NCBI GenBank assembly: GCA_043818355.1
Contig: JBDRFX010000021.1
Span: 1-64,000 of the forward strand
Direction of reading: 5' to 3'
From: JAHJCL01 sp043818355
Lineage (GTDB): Bacteria; Patescibacteriota; Minisyncoccia; Minisyncoccales; DG-74-3
DNA length: 64,000 nucleotides
The notes under the pieces were generated by a model, which made no database searches, was not told the DNA's origin, and was given only the letters and a program-made list of their open reading frames with translations. Every line of letters begins with the position of its first letter. Within the stretch, counting starts at the first letter, position 1. The position numbers were made by a program, and so were the translations under genes. This document shows, one piece after another, positions 16,322 through 25,504 of this stretch.

Positions 16322-17266
16322 CTAGTTTTGCATTATGAAAAGCTCTAAAGCTTCCTCTCCGTCTAAATTACCTACTTTAATATTTAAATCTATCTCAAAA
16401 ATTTTGAGGTAGATTTTTTTTAATTCAGAAAAAGAAAATTGTTGAGCTAGAGGATAAGTTTTCTTAACAACGAATGGATGAAGCCCAGCTTCTTTGGCAA
16501 TAGAATAATATTCTTTATTTTTCTCAATAGCCTCTCTAATAATTAGAAGATTCTTAAACTGAAAGGCAATCATAGAAAGAAGATAAAGAGGAGAGTCTCC
16601 TTTCTCAATATGATTCTTAATGAGCCTTAAGGCTCTTTTTTTATCTTTTTTAGCAATACATTCTATGGTTTTAAAAACATCAACACTGGCTTTAAATTTC
16701 ATTAACAATTCTACATCCTCAACGGTGACCATAGCTTCCTCATCTGATTTTTTATAATTCACTATTTTTTGAATTTCATTATAAAAATACCATAAATCTG
16801 ATCCAATGTTTTCAATCATTAATTTCAAGGCTTGAGGCTGAATTTTAAACCCATATTTTAAAAACTCCTTATTAACCCATGCTTCTAAAGGCTTTCTCTC
16901 TAAATTTTTAAACTCTTGAAAAGTAGCAAGTTTTTTTAATTTTTGAAATAATTTGTCAGTAGATAATATTTTTTCTCTTTCTGTGATAACAATGACATCT
17001 TCTCTTTCTATAAAATTCTTGATGCTTTTAACAAATCCTTCTTTAAAATCAGGATTTGAAAAAATATCGCTTAAAATTAATAGCTTTTTCTCTTTAAACA
17101 TCGAGGTTTGCTGAAATTCATCCCTAAAGTCTTGAAAGGTAAAGTTATTGCCTTCTAAAAATCTCAAATTAAGCCCACTCTTATGGATTAATTTATATCT
17201 ATCAACAATCTCCCTTAACTTGCTACTCAATAAGTATGTTTCTGGTCCGTATAAAAAGATTATCAT
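16322..17266 (-). CDS. holA: DNA polymerase III subunit delta
   Basis: Clamp-loader subunit of 314 residues. The N-terminal MIIFLYGPETYLLSSKLREI is the usual opening of HolA (degenerate P-loop-like), followed by QQTSMFKEKKLLIL in the form FQQTSMF. The C-terminal collar region contains FKTIECIAKKDKKRALRLI and LLSMIAFQFKNLLIIRE, both characteristic. It opens the beta clamp (dnaN, in this window) for loading on DNA. Confidence 0.9.
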   Translation of the reverse strand: MIIFLYGPETYLLSSKLREIVDRYKLIHKSGLNLRFLEGNNFTFQDFRDEFQQTSMFKEKKLLILSDIFSNPDFKEGFVKSIKNFIEREDVIVITEREKILSTDKLFQKLKKLATFQEFKNLERKPLEAWVNKEFLKYGFKIQPQALKLMIENIGSDLWYFYNEIQKIVNYKKSDEEAMVTVEDVELLMKFKASVDVFKTIECIAKKDKKRALRLIKNHIEKGDSPLYLLSMIAFQFKNLLIIREAIEKNKEYYSIAKEAGLHPFVVKKTYPLAQQFSFSELKKIYLKIFEIDLNIKVGNLDGEEALELFIMQN

Positions 17267-17328
17267 AATACAAATAAGGAACTTACTAAAAGCTCCTTTT
17301 AAACAAATTTTATTTATTTAAGATAAAA

Positions 17329-17721
17329 TTATTTTAAATTTGCTTTTACCTTTTCAATAATTTCTACTGGAGTGAAGTGAGCTTTAATAAGATAATCTTT
17401 GGCTCCTAATTCTATCCCCCTTTCTACATCTTCTCTTTGTCCTAAATTAGACAAAATAATCACAGGAATAGATTTCACCGTAGGATCTGCTTTCATCTGA
17501 GATAAAACCTCAAAACCATCTATTCCTGGAAGAATAAGATCCAAAAGAACTAAATCTGGTTTTTCTTCTTTGATTTTTTTGATCCCATCTTCTCCATCAA
17601 CAGCGCCAACCACATCAAAACCTTCATTAGAAATTTTCTGAGTTATTAGTTCTCTTAAAAACTTATCGTCCTCTACTACTAAAATTTTTTGGGGCATTTT
17701 ATTATTTAATGTGTTTAACAA
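17329..17721 (-). CDS. Single-domain response regulator
   Basis: A CheY-like receiver domain only, 130 residues. Acidic pocket EDD, phospho-acceptor Asp in LVLLDLILPGIDG, the Thr/Ser in ILSN and the Lys in GAKDYLIK are all present. There is no output domain, so it passes phosphate on or binds a partner. It overlaps the upstream receiver gene by 20 nt, and both follow the histidine kinase. Confidence 0.93.
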   Translation of the reverse strand: MLNTLNNKMPQKILVVEDDKFLRELITQKISNEGFDVVGAVDGEDGIKKIKEEKPDLVLLDLILPGIDGFEVLSQMKADPTVKSIPVIILSNLGQREDVERGIELGAKDYLIKAHFTPVEIIEKVKANLK

Positions 17722-18070
17722 CTTTTTCTATTACTTCTTTGGGATCAAATTCTGTTTTGATTAACCAATCTTTGGCTCCCAATTCTTTTATTCTTTTAAT
17801 TTCAACTGGCTGTCCAGAGTTAGATATGATAACAATGGGAATTTTTTTCATTTCTTCATCTTCATTAATTTTTTCCATAACCTCCATCCCATCCATTCTT
17901 GGCATTACAATATCAAGTAAAATCAAATCTGGCTTGACTGTTTTTATCATCTCCAAACCTTCAACGCCATCTCTGGCTATATGCACCTCATAACCCTCTT
18001 GAGATAATTTTCTAGAAATGAGATTAATCATTACCTCATCATCTTCTATGCACAAAATTTTTTTAGTCAT
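17702..18070 (-). CDS. Single-domain response regulator
   Basis: A second stand-alone receiver, 122 residues. It has the acidic pair EDD near the N-terminus, the phospho-acceptor in LILLDIVMPRMDG and the conserved Lys in GAKDWLIK. It is clearly related to the downstream receiver, probably by duplication. It lies 48 nt after the histidine kinase gene, which is its likely phosphate donor. Confidence 0.93.
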   Translation of the reverse strand: MTKKILCIEDDEVMINLISRKLSQEGYEVHIARDGVEGLEMIKTVKPDLILLDIVMPRMDGMEVMEKINEDEEMKKIPIVIISNSGQPVEIKRIKELGAKDWLIKTEFDPKEVIEKVVKHIK

Positions 18071-18118
18071 ATTATGAATATATTTTAACTTTTTTAAAAA
18101 AAATGGGCAAACGAAAAA

Positions 18119-20050
18119 CTACTTTTCTTTGGGCAAGACAATAGAAAAGATAGTCCCTTTGTTTTTCTCTGATTTAAAAGAAACCTTTCCTTTATGAGCA
18201 TCAATAATGTTTTTAACAATAAACAATCCTAGACCAGAACCTTCTGTGTCAATCTTCATGGCATTAGTGGCTCTAAAAAATTTTGTGAATATTCTTTTTT
18301 GTTGATCTTCTGGAATACCAATACCACTGTCTTTTACAGAAATCTCTAATCCTTCTTTTTTATTCTTCAGAAAAACACTCACTTTCCCCCCCTTAGGAGT
18401 ATATCTTATCGCGTTATCTATCAAATTCTGAATGGCCAAACCAATCTTTTCTTCGTCTACTTTAATTTTTGGTGATTTTTTCTTAGGCATATCATATTCC
18501 AACTGAATGCCTCTTTTTTCAGCATTAACTTTTTGTGCATTAATCAAGATTTGGGTCATCTTAGCGATATCGACAGTATCTAACCTATAAACATATCTGC
18601 CCTCTTCAATTCTGCTTACGTTCAATAAATCATTTATTAATGAGATCATTCTTTCGTTAGACTGATAGGTTTTTTCAAGGAATCCTTTTTGCTCTTTGGA
18701 AACTTTGCCTAAATCTCCATCTAAAAACATCCTAAGAGTCCATTTTATTGCTGATAAAGGTGTTCTTAATTGATGAGCAGCAATAGAAACAAATTCTGTC
18801 TTCATTTTTTCAATTCTTTTTTCTCTTGTAATGTTGTGTAAAATAACTAAATGTCCGCCTTCTTCTTTTTCTCCCAAAATATTAATTACCGAAACCTCTA
18901 AAACCAAATCTTCTCTTATGTTCAACTCTTCTCTAAAAATAGAATTCCAGCTTCTTCCTATGATTTTAGCTAATAAATTAAAACTAGATTCATTTTTTAG
19001 ATCGCCGAGGGATTGGTTAATAACATTTTTAGCTTCAATATTAAATATTTTTTCGGCTTCTGCATTAATTAAAGAAAGCTCATCTTGATTATTGAAAACC
19101 ATTAAGCCATCAGTAAAGTTTGTTATTATAGCTAAAGTTTTATCTCTTTCTTTTTCTGTTTGCTCTTTAGCATTATCTGTGTCCTCCAACATATTTAATA
19201 GGGCACCTGAAGTTTTTTTCATTTCTTCTGATTCTTCAAACCGAATAGATTCTAATTCACTAGTTCTTTTTTTTATTTTACCTTCAAGGCTAGATTTTTC
19301 CCTAGCCAAGGCTTCTGTTCTATCTTTCAATTTTTCCGTCATATTATTAAAACCAATAGACAAATCTCCCATTTCATCATTTTTGTGAATACTGATTATG
19401 TGGTCTAAATTGCCTGAACCAATTATTTCAATTCCCTCTTGTAATTTTTTCACTGGACTTATAACTGCCGTCCTTATAACAATAGAAAGAACTACAACAA
19501 TAAATATTGTAGTCAATAATATGCCTACTGAAAATTGGAAAGAAATATTCTTAACATTCCTTTCCAACGTGTCCAAAGACAACGTTAAACCATATACACC
19601 AACTTTTTGCCCACTAACATGAACTGGCGTAACTACCTTAAGTAATTGAGATTCATCTTGAGCGCTTAAAATTTTTGTGAAAAGTTCACCTGTCCTATAC
19701 GAAGAAACTTCTTCTAAAGAAGCTGGAAGTCCTATTTTTGTAACATTGCTTGAAGCAACAATTATTAACTCCTCATCAATCGGCAGACTAATGGTAATGT
19801 TAGTAATATTGGGATTTAACCAAATAATTTTATGCACTTTTGTCTGTAATTTTTCAACATCTTCTAGGTCTGCCCTATTTGTTATTCCAGCGTCTAGTGT
19901 TTGTAATAAAGCAATGGCTGAATCTAAAAATAAATCTTCTGCTAAAGTTTTTTGATTACGAATACTCAAATATCCAAAACAAAAAAGAGAGAATAAAACA
20001 ATAAAAACTACAGAGATAAGTAGTTTAAATTGAAGATTAAATTTAATCAT
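18119..20050 (-). CDS. Membrane sensor histidine kinase (HAMP-PAS-HisKA-HATPase)
   Basis: 643 residues. TM1 lies at about residues 8-28 and TM2 at about 172-195, flanking an extracytoplasmic sensor domain. A HAMP linker, a coiled coil and a PAS-like region (AIITNFTDGLMVFNNQDELSLIN, about residues 308-330) follow. The phospho-acceptor His is in SIAAHQLRTPLSAIKW near residue 420, and the ATPase lid has DNAIRYTPKGG and GSGLGLFIVKNI. It follows an orphan solute-binding protein gene by 3 nt and precedes two receivers, so it probably senses the ligand of that protein. Confidence 0.92.
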   Translation of the reverse strand: MIKFNLQFKLLISVVFIVLFSLFCFGYLSIRNQKTLAEDLFLDSAIALLQTLDAGITNRADLEDVEKLQTKVHKIIWLNPNITNITISLPIDEELIIVASSNVTKIGLPASLEEVSSYRTGELFTKILSAQDESQLLKVVTPVHVSGQKVGVYGLTLSLDTLERNVKNISFQFSVGILLTTIFIVVVLSIVIRTAVISPVKKLQEGIEIIGSGNLDHIISIHKNDEMGDLSIGFNNMTEKLKDRTEALAREKSSLEGKIKKRTSELESIRFEESEEMKKTSGALLNMLEDTDNAKEQTEKERDKTLAIITNFTDGLMVFNNQDELSLINAEAEKIFNIEAKNVINQSLGDLKNESSFNLLAKIIGRSWNSIFREELNIREDLVLEVSVINILGEKEEGGHLVILHNITREKRIEKMKTEFVSIAAHQLRTPLSAIKWTLRMFLDGDLGKVSKEQKGFLEKTYQSNERMISLINDLLNVSRIEEGRYVYRLDTVDIAKMTQILINAQKVNAEKRGIQLEYDMPKKKSPKIKVDEEKIGLAIQNLIDNAIRYTPKGGKVSVFLKNKKEGLEISVKDSGIGIPEDQQKRIFTKFFRATNAMKIDTEGSGLGLFIVKNIIDAHKGKVSFKSEKNKGTIFSIVLPKEK

Positions 20051-20053
20051 TTG

Positions 20054-20839
20054 TTATTGATTTAGCCATTTTTGTTCTAACTCTTTTAGGTCTCCATCTT
20101 GCTTGAGACGCCTTATGGTTTTATTAATTTGAGAAAGCAATTCTTTTTGATCTTTCTGAACGACTATTCCGTAGAACTCTTGAGTAAATGGATCGCCCAC
20201 TATTTTAATGTCCGTTTCTCCTTTAACTAACCCAAAAGCTCCGGGATAATCTGCTATAATAATATCTATCTCTCCTTCCATCAGATCGTCTTTGGCTAAA
20301 TAATAATCAACATAATTTTTTATCAAAGACGCATCTTCAACATATTTAATAGCTTCTTGCTCGCTCGTAGTACCCTCTTGAATTCCTACTTTATGTTCAG
20401 CAATATCATTAATATCTTGAATTTTTCCGCTATCTCTAGATCTAATAATCAAAACTTGACCAGCATTAAAATAGGGGTCAGAGAAACTCATTGTTTGAGC
20501 TCTTTCTTGTGTAATAGTCACAGAAGATATCATAACATCAACATCTCCGTTCCTAACAACATCAAAAATTATTTCCCATGGAACGTTTTGAAATATTGGC
20601 TCTACTCCAAGATCTTTGGCAACTTCCTTCATAATATCTATATCTAAACCATAAAAACTACCATCTTCATCTATGGCTTCCATGGGCGGATAAGTTGCAT
20701 CCGTTCCTATAATAAGCTCTCCCTCCTGTTTAATTTTTTTTAACAAAGGATCTTCTACTTTATTGGGGGGTAAATTTAAAAAAAACAAAATTATTGTGCA
20801 AATGATTATAAAAATTATGAAAATATTTTTTTTCGTCAT
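20054..20839 (-). CDS. Extracellular solute-binding protein, family 3 (amino-acid type)
   Basis: 261 residues with an N-terminal hydrophobic segment that anchors or exports it. The mature part opens GELIIGTDATYPPMEAIDEDG, the family 3 signature for polar amino acid binding, followed by GLDIDIMKEVAKDLG and DVMISSVTIT. No ABC permease or ATPase gene is adjacent. Its place directly before a histidine kinase suggests it presents a ligand to that sensor rather than feeding a transporter. Confidence 0.88.
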   Translation of the reverse strand: MTKKNIFIIFIIICTIILFFLNLPPNKVEDPLLKKIKQEGELIIGTDATYPPMEAIDEDGSFYGLDIDIMKEVAKDLGVEPIFQNVPWEIIFDVVRNGDVDVMISSVTITQERAQTMSFSDPYFNAGQVLIIRSRDSGKIQDINDIAEHKVGIQEGTTSEQEAIKYVEDASLIKNYVDYYLAKDDLMEGEIDIIIADYPGAFGLVKGETDIKIVGDPFTQEFYGIVVQKDQKELLSQINKTIRRLKQDGDLKELEQKWLNQ

Positions 20840-20890
20840 ATTCTATTTTATTTTATCTATTGTCATATTAACATAATCTTAAATTTTTTT

Positions 20891-21742
20891 TCATTTTGCT
20901 TTCTTCAACTGATTATTTAACTTTTTAATTTCTTCTTTTAGTTCTATCATCTTAAGCTCTCTGCCGACAGTTAACTCGTGAAACCTTTCTAATTCATTTA
21001 TTCTTTCTTGAAGCTCATTTGTTCTTTGTACAACTTTTTGGTCTAAGCTCTGAGTCAACTCTTCTAGTTCTTTGGTTCTTGCCTTAATTCTAATTTCTAA
21101 AGCAGATTGCAATTCTTCTAATTCTAATTTTGTTTTTTCTAGGGCCAATGTTCTTTTTCTTAGAAAATCAGTAAGAATATTCACCGCTAATCCTATTGCA
21201 TAAAAAGTAAAAATCATAAAAGAAACTGTTGTCAAAACATATGCAGAGTCATTATGAAAATTAACTCCTAGAGTAAAAAACTTTCTAAAAGGTATAATGT
21301 TAAAATATTCTAAAAACAATAAAAGAACATAGTTAAGTCCTGTTATGGTGGTAATAAGAAATCCCTTTACTCTGGAAAAAATAATATTTCCATAAACAAC
21401 TGGGAATAAGTAAAAAACCGGACCCAACCACTCTACTCCTCCAATATTATAAACTAACCAATCTAATAGCAAAATGTTCTCGACCATAACAATAAAGTAC
21501 ACATTCTCAATACCGGAAATAGTTTTAGCTCTGTCAACATAGAAATTCAAAAGAACTATAGTAATTAGCCAAATAATAAGAGCTGCAATCATTTCTGTTA
21601 GATATTGAGTTATGGGCATTAAATTAAAAATCTTGACGATTAAAAGAATCGTCAAGCTAATCATTATGCTAACTGCTGAAAGCCGAATAGCTGACTTTAC
21701 TCTTAAAAAAACATCTTCGAATTCTAATTCTCTATCTTCCAT
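20891..21742 (-). CDS. Membrane sensor-like protein with coiled coil and no kinase domain
   Basis: 283 residues. About six membrane helices (residues 20-205) are followed by a long coiled coil (about 210-283) ending FHELTVGRELKMIELKEEI. The membrane part looks like the sensor region of membrane histidine kinases, and the GRELKMIELK motif is the linker that often precedes HisKA. No histidine kinase, GGDEF or other output domain follows. It opens the two-component operon and may work by pairing with the kinase at 18119-20050. Function is not known. Confidence 0.6.
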   Translation of the reverse strand: MEDRELEFEDVFLRVKSAIRLSAVSIMISLTILLIVKIFNLMPITQYLTEMIAALIIWLITIVLLNFYVDRAKTISGIENVYFIVMVENILLLDWLVYNIGGVEWLGPVFYLFPVVYGNIIFSRVKGFLITTITGLNYVLLLFLEYFNIIPFRKFFTLGVNFHNDSAYVLTTVSFMIFTFYAIGLAVNILTDFLRKRTLALEKTKLELEELQSALEIRIKARTKELEELTQSLDQKVVQRTNELQERINELERFHELTVGRELKMIELKEEIKKLNNQLKKAK

Positions 21743-21759
21743 TTTTTTTAATTTTTATA

Positions 21760-22728
21760 TTAAAACATTTTTAAATTCTTCCGAACTGGTTGATTTTTTT
21801 TATTTTCTTCTGAACAAAGTTCTTTTACTTTTAATCTTAACAATCTTTTTATCAAACCATGGAAGCCAAGCTCTGATAAAAAGCTTATCACTTCTGATTC
21901 TTTGTAGTTCCCCCACTGACTTTTCTTTAACTGAAAATCGATGGGAACATCTTTATTAATAGTAGCTAAATATTTACTTAAAAAAGCCTGCTCTTTATAT
22001 TGAATCAGGAGATTTCTAAGTCCTGGTTTTAATTCTTTAGACTTTGCAGAATTTTCTTCAATTTCTTTATAGATTTTTTCTAAAGTAAAAAACTTATTTA
22101 AAAGCATAGTGGCTGTTTTCTCTCCTATGCCAGTCACTCCTGGAATATTGTCTGAAGGATCTCCCCTCAATGCCTTATAGTCAAGAATTTGCTCAGGAGT
22201 AATACCGTGTTTTTTAATTACTTCTTCCTCGTCATATAAAATAGCATTTTTAATTCCTCGAGCTAAAAGAAATACTTTTGTTTTTTTATCAACAAGTTGT
22301 AGAGCGTCTTTATCTCCAGTCATAATAATGCTTTCTAGGGCTGGGACAACCTGTTTTCTTGGGGCTATTTTTGCAATTGTGCCAATTATGTCATCTGCCT
22401 CAAATCCCTGTTTTCCGAAAATTGGAACATTTAAAGATTCTAAAATATCTTTGATAATTGGAATCTGATCATAGAGTGACTGAGGGGCTTTGGGTCTTTT
22501 GGCTTTATACTGTTTAAACTTTTTATGACGAAATGTCGGTCCTGGCAAATCAAAACAAGTTACCACAAAATCTGGCTGGAAATCTTTTATTGCCCTAAAA
22601 AAGGCCAAGAAAAAACCATAAACTGCTCCTATTGGCTGTCCCTTTTTATTGGTTAATGGAGGTAAAGCATGAAAAGCTCTATGCACGATTGAATTACTGT
22701 CTATAATAATTAATTTTTTATTATCCAT
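21760..22728 (-). CDS. 5'-3' exonuclease (PolA N-terminal domain, stand-alone)
   Basis: 322 residues matching the 5'-nuclease domain of DNA polymerase I. It starts with KLIIIDSNSIVHRAFHALPPL and has GFEADDIIGTIA (metal Asp), MTGDKDALQLV, and the helix-hairpin-helix GVTGIGEKTATMLL near residue 195. No polymerase domain follows. Such stand-alone nucleases remove RNA primers and flaps. The gene overlaps tsaE by one base. Confidence 0.92.
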   Translation of the reverse strand: MDNKKLIIIDSNSIVHRAFHALPPLTNKKGQPIGAVYGFFLAFFRAIKDFQPDFVVTCFDLPGPTFRHKKFKQYKAKRPKAPQSLYDQIPIIKDILESLNVPIFGKQGFEADDIIGTIAKIAPRKQVVPALESIIMTGDKDALQLVDKKTKVFLLARGIKNAILYDEEEVIKKHGITPEQILDYKALRGDPSDNIPGVTGIGEKTATMLLNKFFTLEKIYKEIEENSAKSKELKPGLRNLLIQYKEQAFLSKYLATINKDVPIDFQLKKSQWGNYKESEVISFLSELGFHGLIKRLLRLKVKELCSEENKKNQPVRKNLKMF

Positions 22729-23174
22729 TATTCTAAAATAATTTTTCTTTTCGATTCATTGATAAATTTAAAATTAATCCAAACTGTCGTTTTGGGTAAA
22801 ATTTTTCTTATTTTGTCTGCCCATTCTATAATAACAATATTCCTTGGATTGTTTATTATATTTTTAAAATCAAGATCTAGCAATTCTTTAGAAGATCTTA
22901 GTCTATAAGCATCAATATGATAAAAATTAAAAAAATTACTATTTTTTAACTTAAAATTCCTTATAATAATGAATGTTGGGCTCAAAATTTTCTCTTTGAT
23001 TCCTAGTCCGCTAGCAAATCCCTGAACAAATGTTGTCTTACCTCCTCCAAGCTCTCCCCTTAAGCCAAAAACAATAGCTCCCTCTTTCGGAGTACTTTGG
23101 GATATCTCTAACCCCAAGCCTTTACCAATCATTTTTGTTTGACTAGATGTCTGTGTTTCTTCGTTAAGCCTCAT
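22728..23174 (-). CDS. tsaE: tRNA threonylcarbamoyladenosine ATPase TsaE
   Basis: P-loop ATPase of 148 residues with Walker A GELGGGKTTF (about residues 40-49), followed by SPTFIIIRNF and the Walker B-like NIVIIEWADKI. TsaE supports TsaB/TsaD in making t6A37 of tRNAs reading ANN codons. The other Tsa genes are outside the window. Confidence 0.92.
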   Translation of the reverse strand: MRLNEETQTSSQTKMIGKGLGLEISQSTPKEGAIVFGLRGELGGGKTTFVQGFASGLGIKEKILSPTFIIIRNFKLKNSNFFNFYHIDAYRLRSSKELLDLDFKNIINNPRNIVIIEWADKIRKILPKTTVWINFKFINESKRKIILE

Positions 23175-23240
23175 TTGACTTAGAATAAAATTTGAGATAA
23201 ACTTTTCAAAAGCTAACTCTTAATTCAATTTTAAACCTTA

Positions 23241-24545
23241 ATGAGAGAAGTTTCAAAAAAAATTATAGAAAGCATTGAAGTTTCTCCACAAATTGCAGAG
23301 GAAAGTTCTGAAATTAAAGATGTTTTTACCTTCAAAGAAAAAATTGAAAACTATTCTGAAAAAAATATTAGTGAAATTTTAGAAATTATTTTAACTGGAT
23401 GCATTGCTCTAAATTCTTCAGATCTCCATCTGGAACCAGAGCAAGACGAAATAAAACTAAGAGCGAGAATTGATGGAATGTTGCAAGACATAACATCTAT
23501 TAGTCCACAAATTTTTGAAAAAGTCCTAAGCAGAATTAAGCTTTTGGCAGGACTAAAATTAAATGTTGAAGATCGACCTCAGGATGGTCGCTTTTCTGTT
23601 TTTTTAAACGATAATTTAATTGAAATTAGAGCATCCAGTCTTCCGTCTCAACACGGAGAGGCTATTGTTTTGAGAATTTTAAATCCTCAAAACCTCATTA
23701 ACATAGAAGCTCTGGAATTAAGAAAAGATCTTCTAAGTCTTTTTAAAAAAGAAATAAAAAGACCTCACGGGATGATTATTGTTACTGGTCCAACGGGTTC
23801 TGGTAAAACAACTACCCTCTACGCTTTCTTAAAAGAACTACGAAATCCTGAAGTTAAAATTGTCACCATTGAAGATCCAATTGAATATAGACTAGAAGGA
23901 ATCTCTCAAACTCAAGTTAATCCAAGCAAGGGATATGATTTTGCTAATGGGCTCAAGGCCATTGTGCGTCAAGATCCAGACATAATATTGGTTGGAGAGA
24001 TAAGGGATGAAAAAACAACAGACATAGGGCTACAAGCTGCTTTAACTGGTCACCTAGTCCTTACGACATTACATACGAATGACGCTGCTGGGGCCATTGC
24101 TAGACTAATAAGTTTGGGGGCTCAAAAAAACAATATTGCTCCTGCCGTTAACGTGGTGATTGCTCAAAGATTAATTAGAAAAGTTTGCAAAGAATGTGCT
24201 AAATTAGAAAAACCAACAAACGAAGAATTATTAAAGATTAAAAAATCTGTTAAGGGCTTACCTAAAAACATTCAAATCCCAGCTATTAATGGTGAATTAA
24301 AGATTTTGAAGAGTGTGGGGTGTAAAGAGTGTAATAATACTGGCTTCTCTGGAAGAGTCGGCATTTTTGAGGCTTTTATATTAGATCAAGAAATGGAGAA
24401 ATTTATATTGAAATCTGATTCAATAGCAGATCTAAAGGAAAAAGCCATTGAGAGTGGCATGGTTACTATAGAACAAAGTGGAATTATTAAAGTGTTGCAA
24501 CAAATTACAACACTAGAAGAAATAGAGAGAATTACGGATTTATAA
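23241..24545 (+). CDS. GspE/PilB-type secretion or pilus assembly ATPase
   Basis: 434 residues. Walker A GPTGSGKT is near residues 182-189, the Asp box EDPIEY and Walker B region DPDIILVGEIRD follow, with the His box LTTLHTNDA. Two CxxC pairs (CKEC near residue 316 and CKEC near 358) form the zinc site of PilB/GspE ATPases. The long N-terminal N1 domain of full PilB is missing, which is usual for short forms. It powers type IV pilus extension or secretion; no pilin genes are adjacent. Confidence 0.93.
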   Translation: MREVSKKIIESIEVSPQIAEESSEIKDVFTFKEKIENYSEKNISEILEIILTGCIALNSSDLHLEPEQDEIKLRARIDGMLQDITSISPQIFEKVLSRIKLLAGLKLNVEDRPQDGRFSVFLNDNLIEIRASSLPSQHGEAIVLRILNPQNLINIEALELRKDLLSLFKKEIKRPHGMIIVTGPTGSGKTTTLYAFLKELRNPEVKIVTIEDPIEYRLEGISQTQVNPSKGYDFANGLKAIVRQDPDIILVGEIRDEKTTDIGLQAALTGHLVLTTLHTNDAAGAIARLISLGAQKNNIAPAVNVVIAQRLIRKVCKECAKLEKPTNEELLKIKKSVKGLPKNIQIPAINGELKILKSVGCKECNNTGFSGRVGIFEAFILDQEMEKFILKSDSIADLKEKAIESGMVTIEQSGIIKVLQQITTLEEIERITDL

Positions 24546-24578
24546 TTTTTTTAAAATCAATTTCGTATAATTAAACAT

Positions 24579-24726
24579 AAAAAAGCTCGAAGGTTGGGGG
24601 TCAAACTAAGGTATTTGGAACTCAAAGTGCGGAATGTTTCTGAGGAGTAGTTTCGCTAAAAGCCAAACTATCCAGCTAAGAAAAACTCCTAAACCCCCAA
24701 CCTTAAAGCTTTTTCACTTTTAATGC
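24579..24726 (-). ncRNA. Candidate structured small RNA, class unassigned
   Basis: The transcript is closed by two paired segments: AAAAAGCT/AGCTTTTT (24580-24587 with 24717-24724) and a perfect 12-bp helix (24590-24601 with 24703-24714). The minus strand ends in AGCTTTTTT, as an intrinsic terminator would. Inside is a hairpin around TAGTTT...AAACTA. A near-consensus minus-strand promoter lies immediately upstream. A long, imperfect rod resembles 6S RNA, but I see no diagnostic sequence; the SRP motif is absent. Confidence 0.6.
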
Positions 24727-24732
24727 AGATAT

Positions 24733-24761
24733 ATAATAGCAAATTATGATAAATTTGTCAA
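24733..24761 (-). promoter_or_regulatory. Near-consensus promoter for the 24.6-kb small RNA
   Basis: TTGACA (24756-24761) and TATTAT (24733-24738) with a 17-bp spacer on the minus strand. It points away from the lamin-tail gene and overlaps that gene's start codon. The predicted start is near 24726, at the edge of the closed RNA helix. Confidence 0.75.
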
Positions 24762-25468
24762 GAGTTTTTGTTATTACAAGCGTTTTATTACTGTCCTACC
24801 CTGTCCTATCTCTTGCCATTGAACCGAATATTTTGATTAATGAAATAGCCTGGATGGGAAATAAAAACTCTTTTAATGATGAGTGGATAGAGCTTTACAA
24901 CCCAAATGACATTGCTGTTGATTTAAGCAAATGGACTCTTAAGAGTGCTAACGAAAAAATACGAATAAAACTGATAGGACAAATTAAACCTAAATCTTAT
25001 TTTTTATTAGAAAGAACGAACGATGACAGCGTTCTTGGCATAAAGGCTGATCAAATTTATACTGGATCTCTCAATAATAACGGAGAACATCTGATTTTGC
25101 TTTCTAATGATACCATAATAGACGAAATAAATCATTCTAATGGTTGGCTCTTTGGCGACAATAAAACAAAACAAACCATGGAAAAAAATGCTGATATTTG
25201 GCAAACTTCTAAAAATCCAGAAGGAACTCCAAAAGAAAAGAATAGTGACGGATTACCAAAGGTCAAACAGGAAAAAATTGTATCTTCAAAAACATTTTCT
25301 GAAAAGATTGATGAAGAAAAAAACATAGACGCTTCTCTTTTTAAAAAACAACTGTCCTCTTTCACAGAAAACACTGATTCTGCTAATTATTTCTTTATCA
25401 AAGCTCTTTCATTGTCTTTTTTAATAGGAATTGCTATAGTGTTCTTAAAAAGAAGACTTAAAAATTAA
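24746..25468 (+). CDS. Surface protein with lamin-tail domain
   Basis: 240 residues. A signal peptide (about residues 1-24) is followed by a lamin-tail domain: ILINEIAWMGNKNSFNDEWI, then LYNPNDIAVDLSKWTLKSAN and QIYTGSLNNNGEHLILL. A charged linker of about 70 residues leads to a C-terminal membrane helix (about 215-234) and a KRRLKN anchor. The fold is a beta-sandwich often found on exported proteins of this bacterial group; the bound partner is unknown. It probably stands on the cell surface, held by the C-terminal helix. Confidence 0.85.
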   Translation: MINLSRVFVITSVLLLSYPVLSLAIEPNILINEIAWMGNKNSFNDEWIELYNPNDIAVDLSKWTLKSANEKIRIKLIGQIKPKSYFLLERTNDDSVLGIKADQIYTGSLNNNGEHLILLSNDTIIDEINHSNGWLFGDNKTKQTMEKNADIWQTSKNPEGTPKEKNSDGLPKVKQEKIVSSKTFSEKIDEEKNIDASLFKKQLSSFTENTDSANYFFIKALSLSFLIGIAIVFLKRRLKN

Positions 25469-25469
25469 T

Positions 25470-25498
25470 TTGTTTTTTAAAGTCTCGTAGGCTACAAT
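25470..25498 (+). promoter_or_regulatory. yebC-ruvC promoter (leaderless)
   Basis: TTGTTT (25470-25475) and TACAAT (25493-25498) with a 17-bp spacer. The expected start, 6-7 nt downstream, coincides with the yebC ATG at 25505, so the mRNA would have almost no leader. Confidence 0.6.
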
Positions 25499-25504
25499 AA
25501 ATAT

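Noticed and set aside
24579..24726. SRP (4.5S) RNA
   Set aside because: The conserved GGAA-tetraloop and AGCAGCC-type motif of the SRP domain is not present on either strand.
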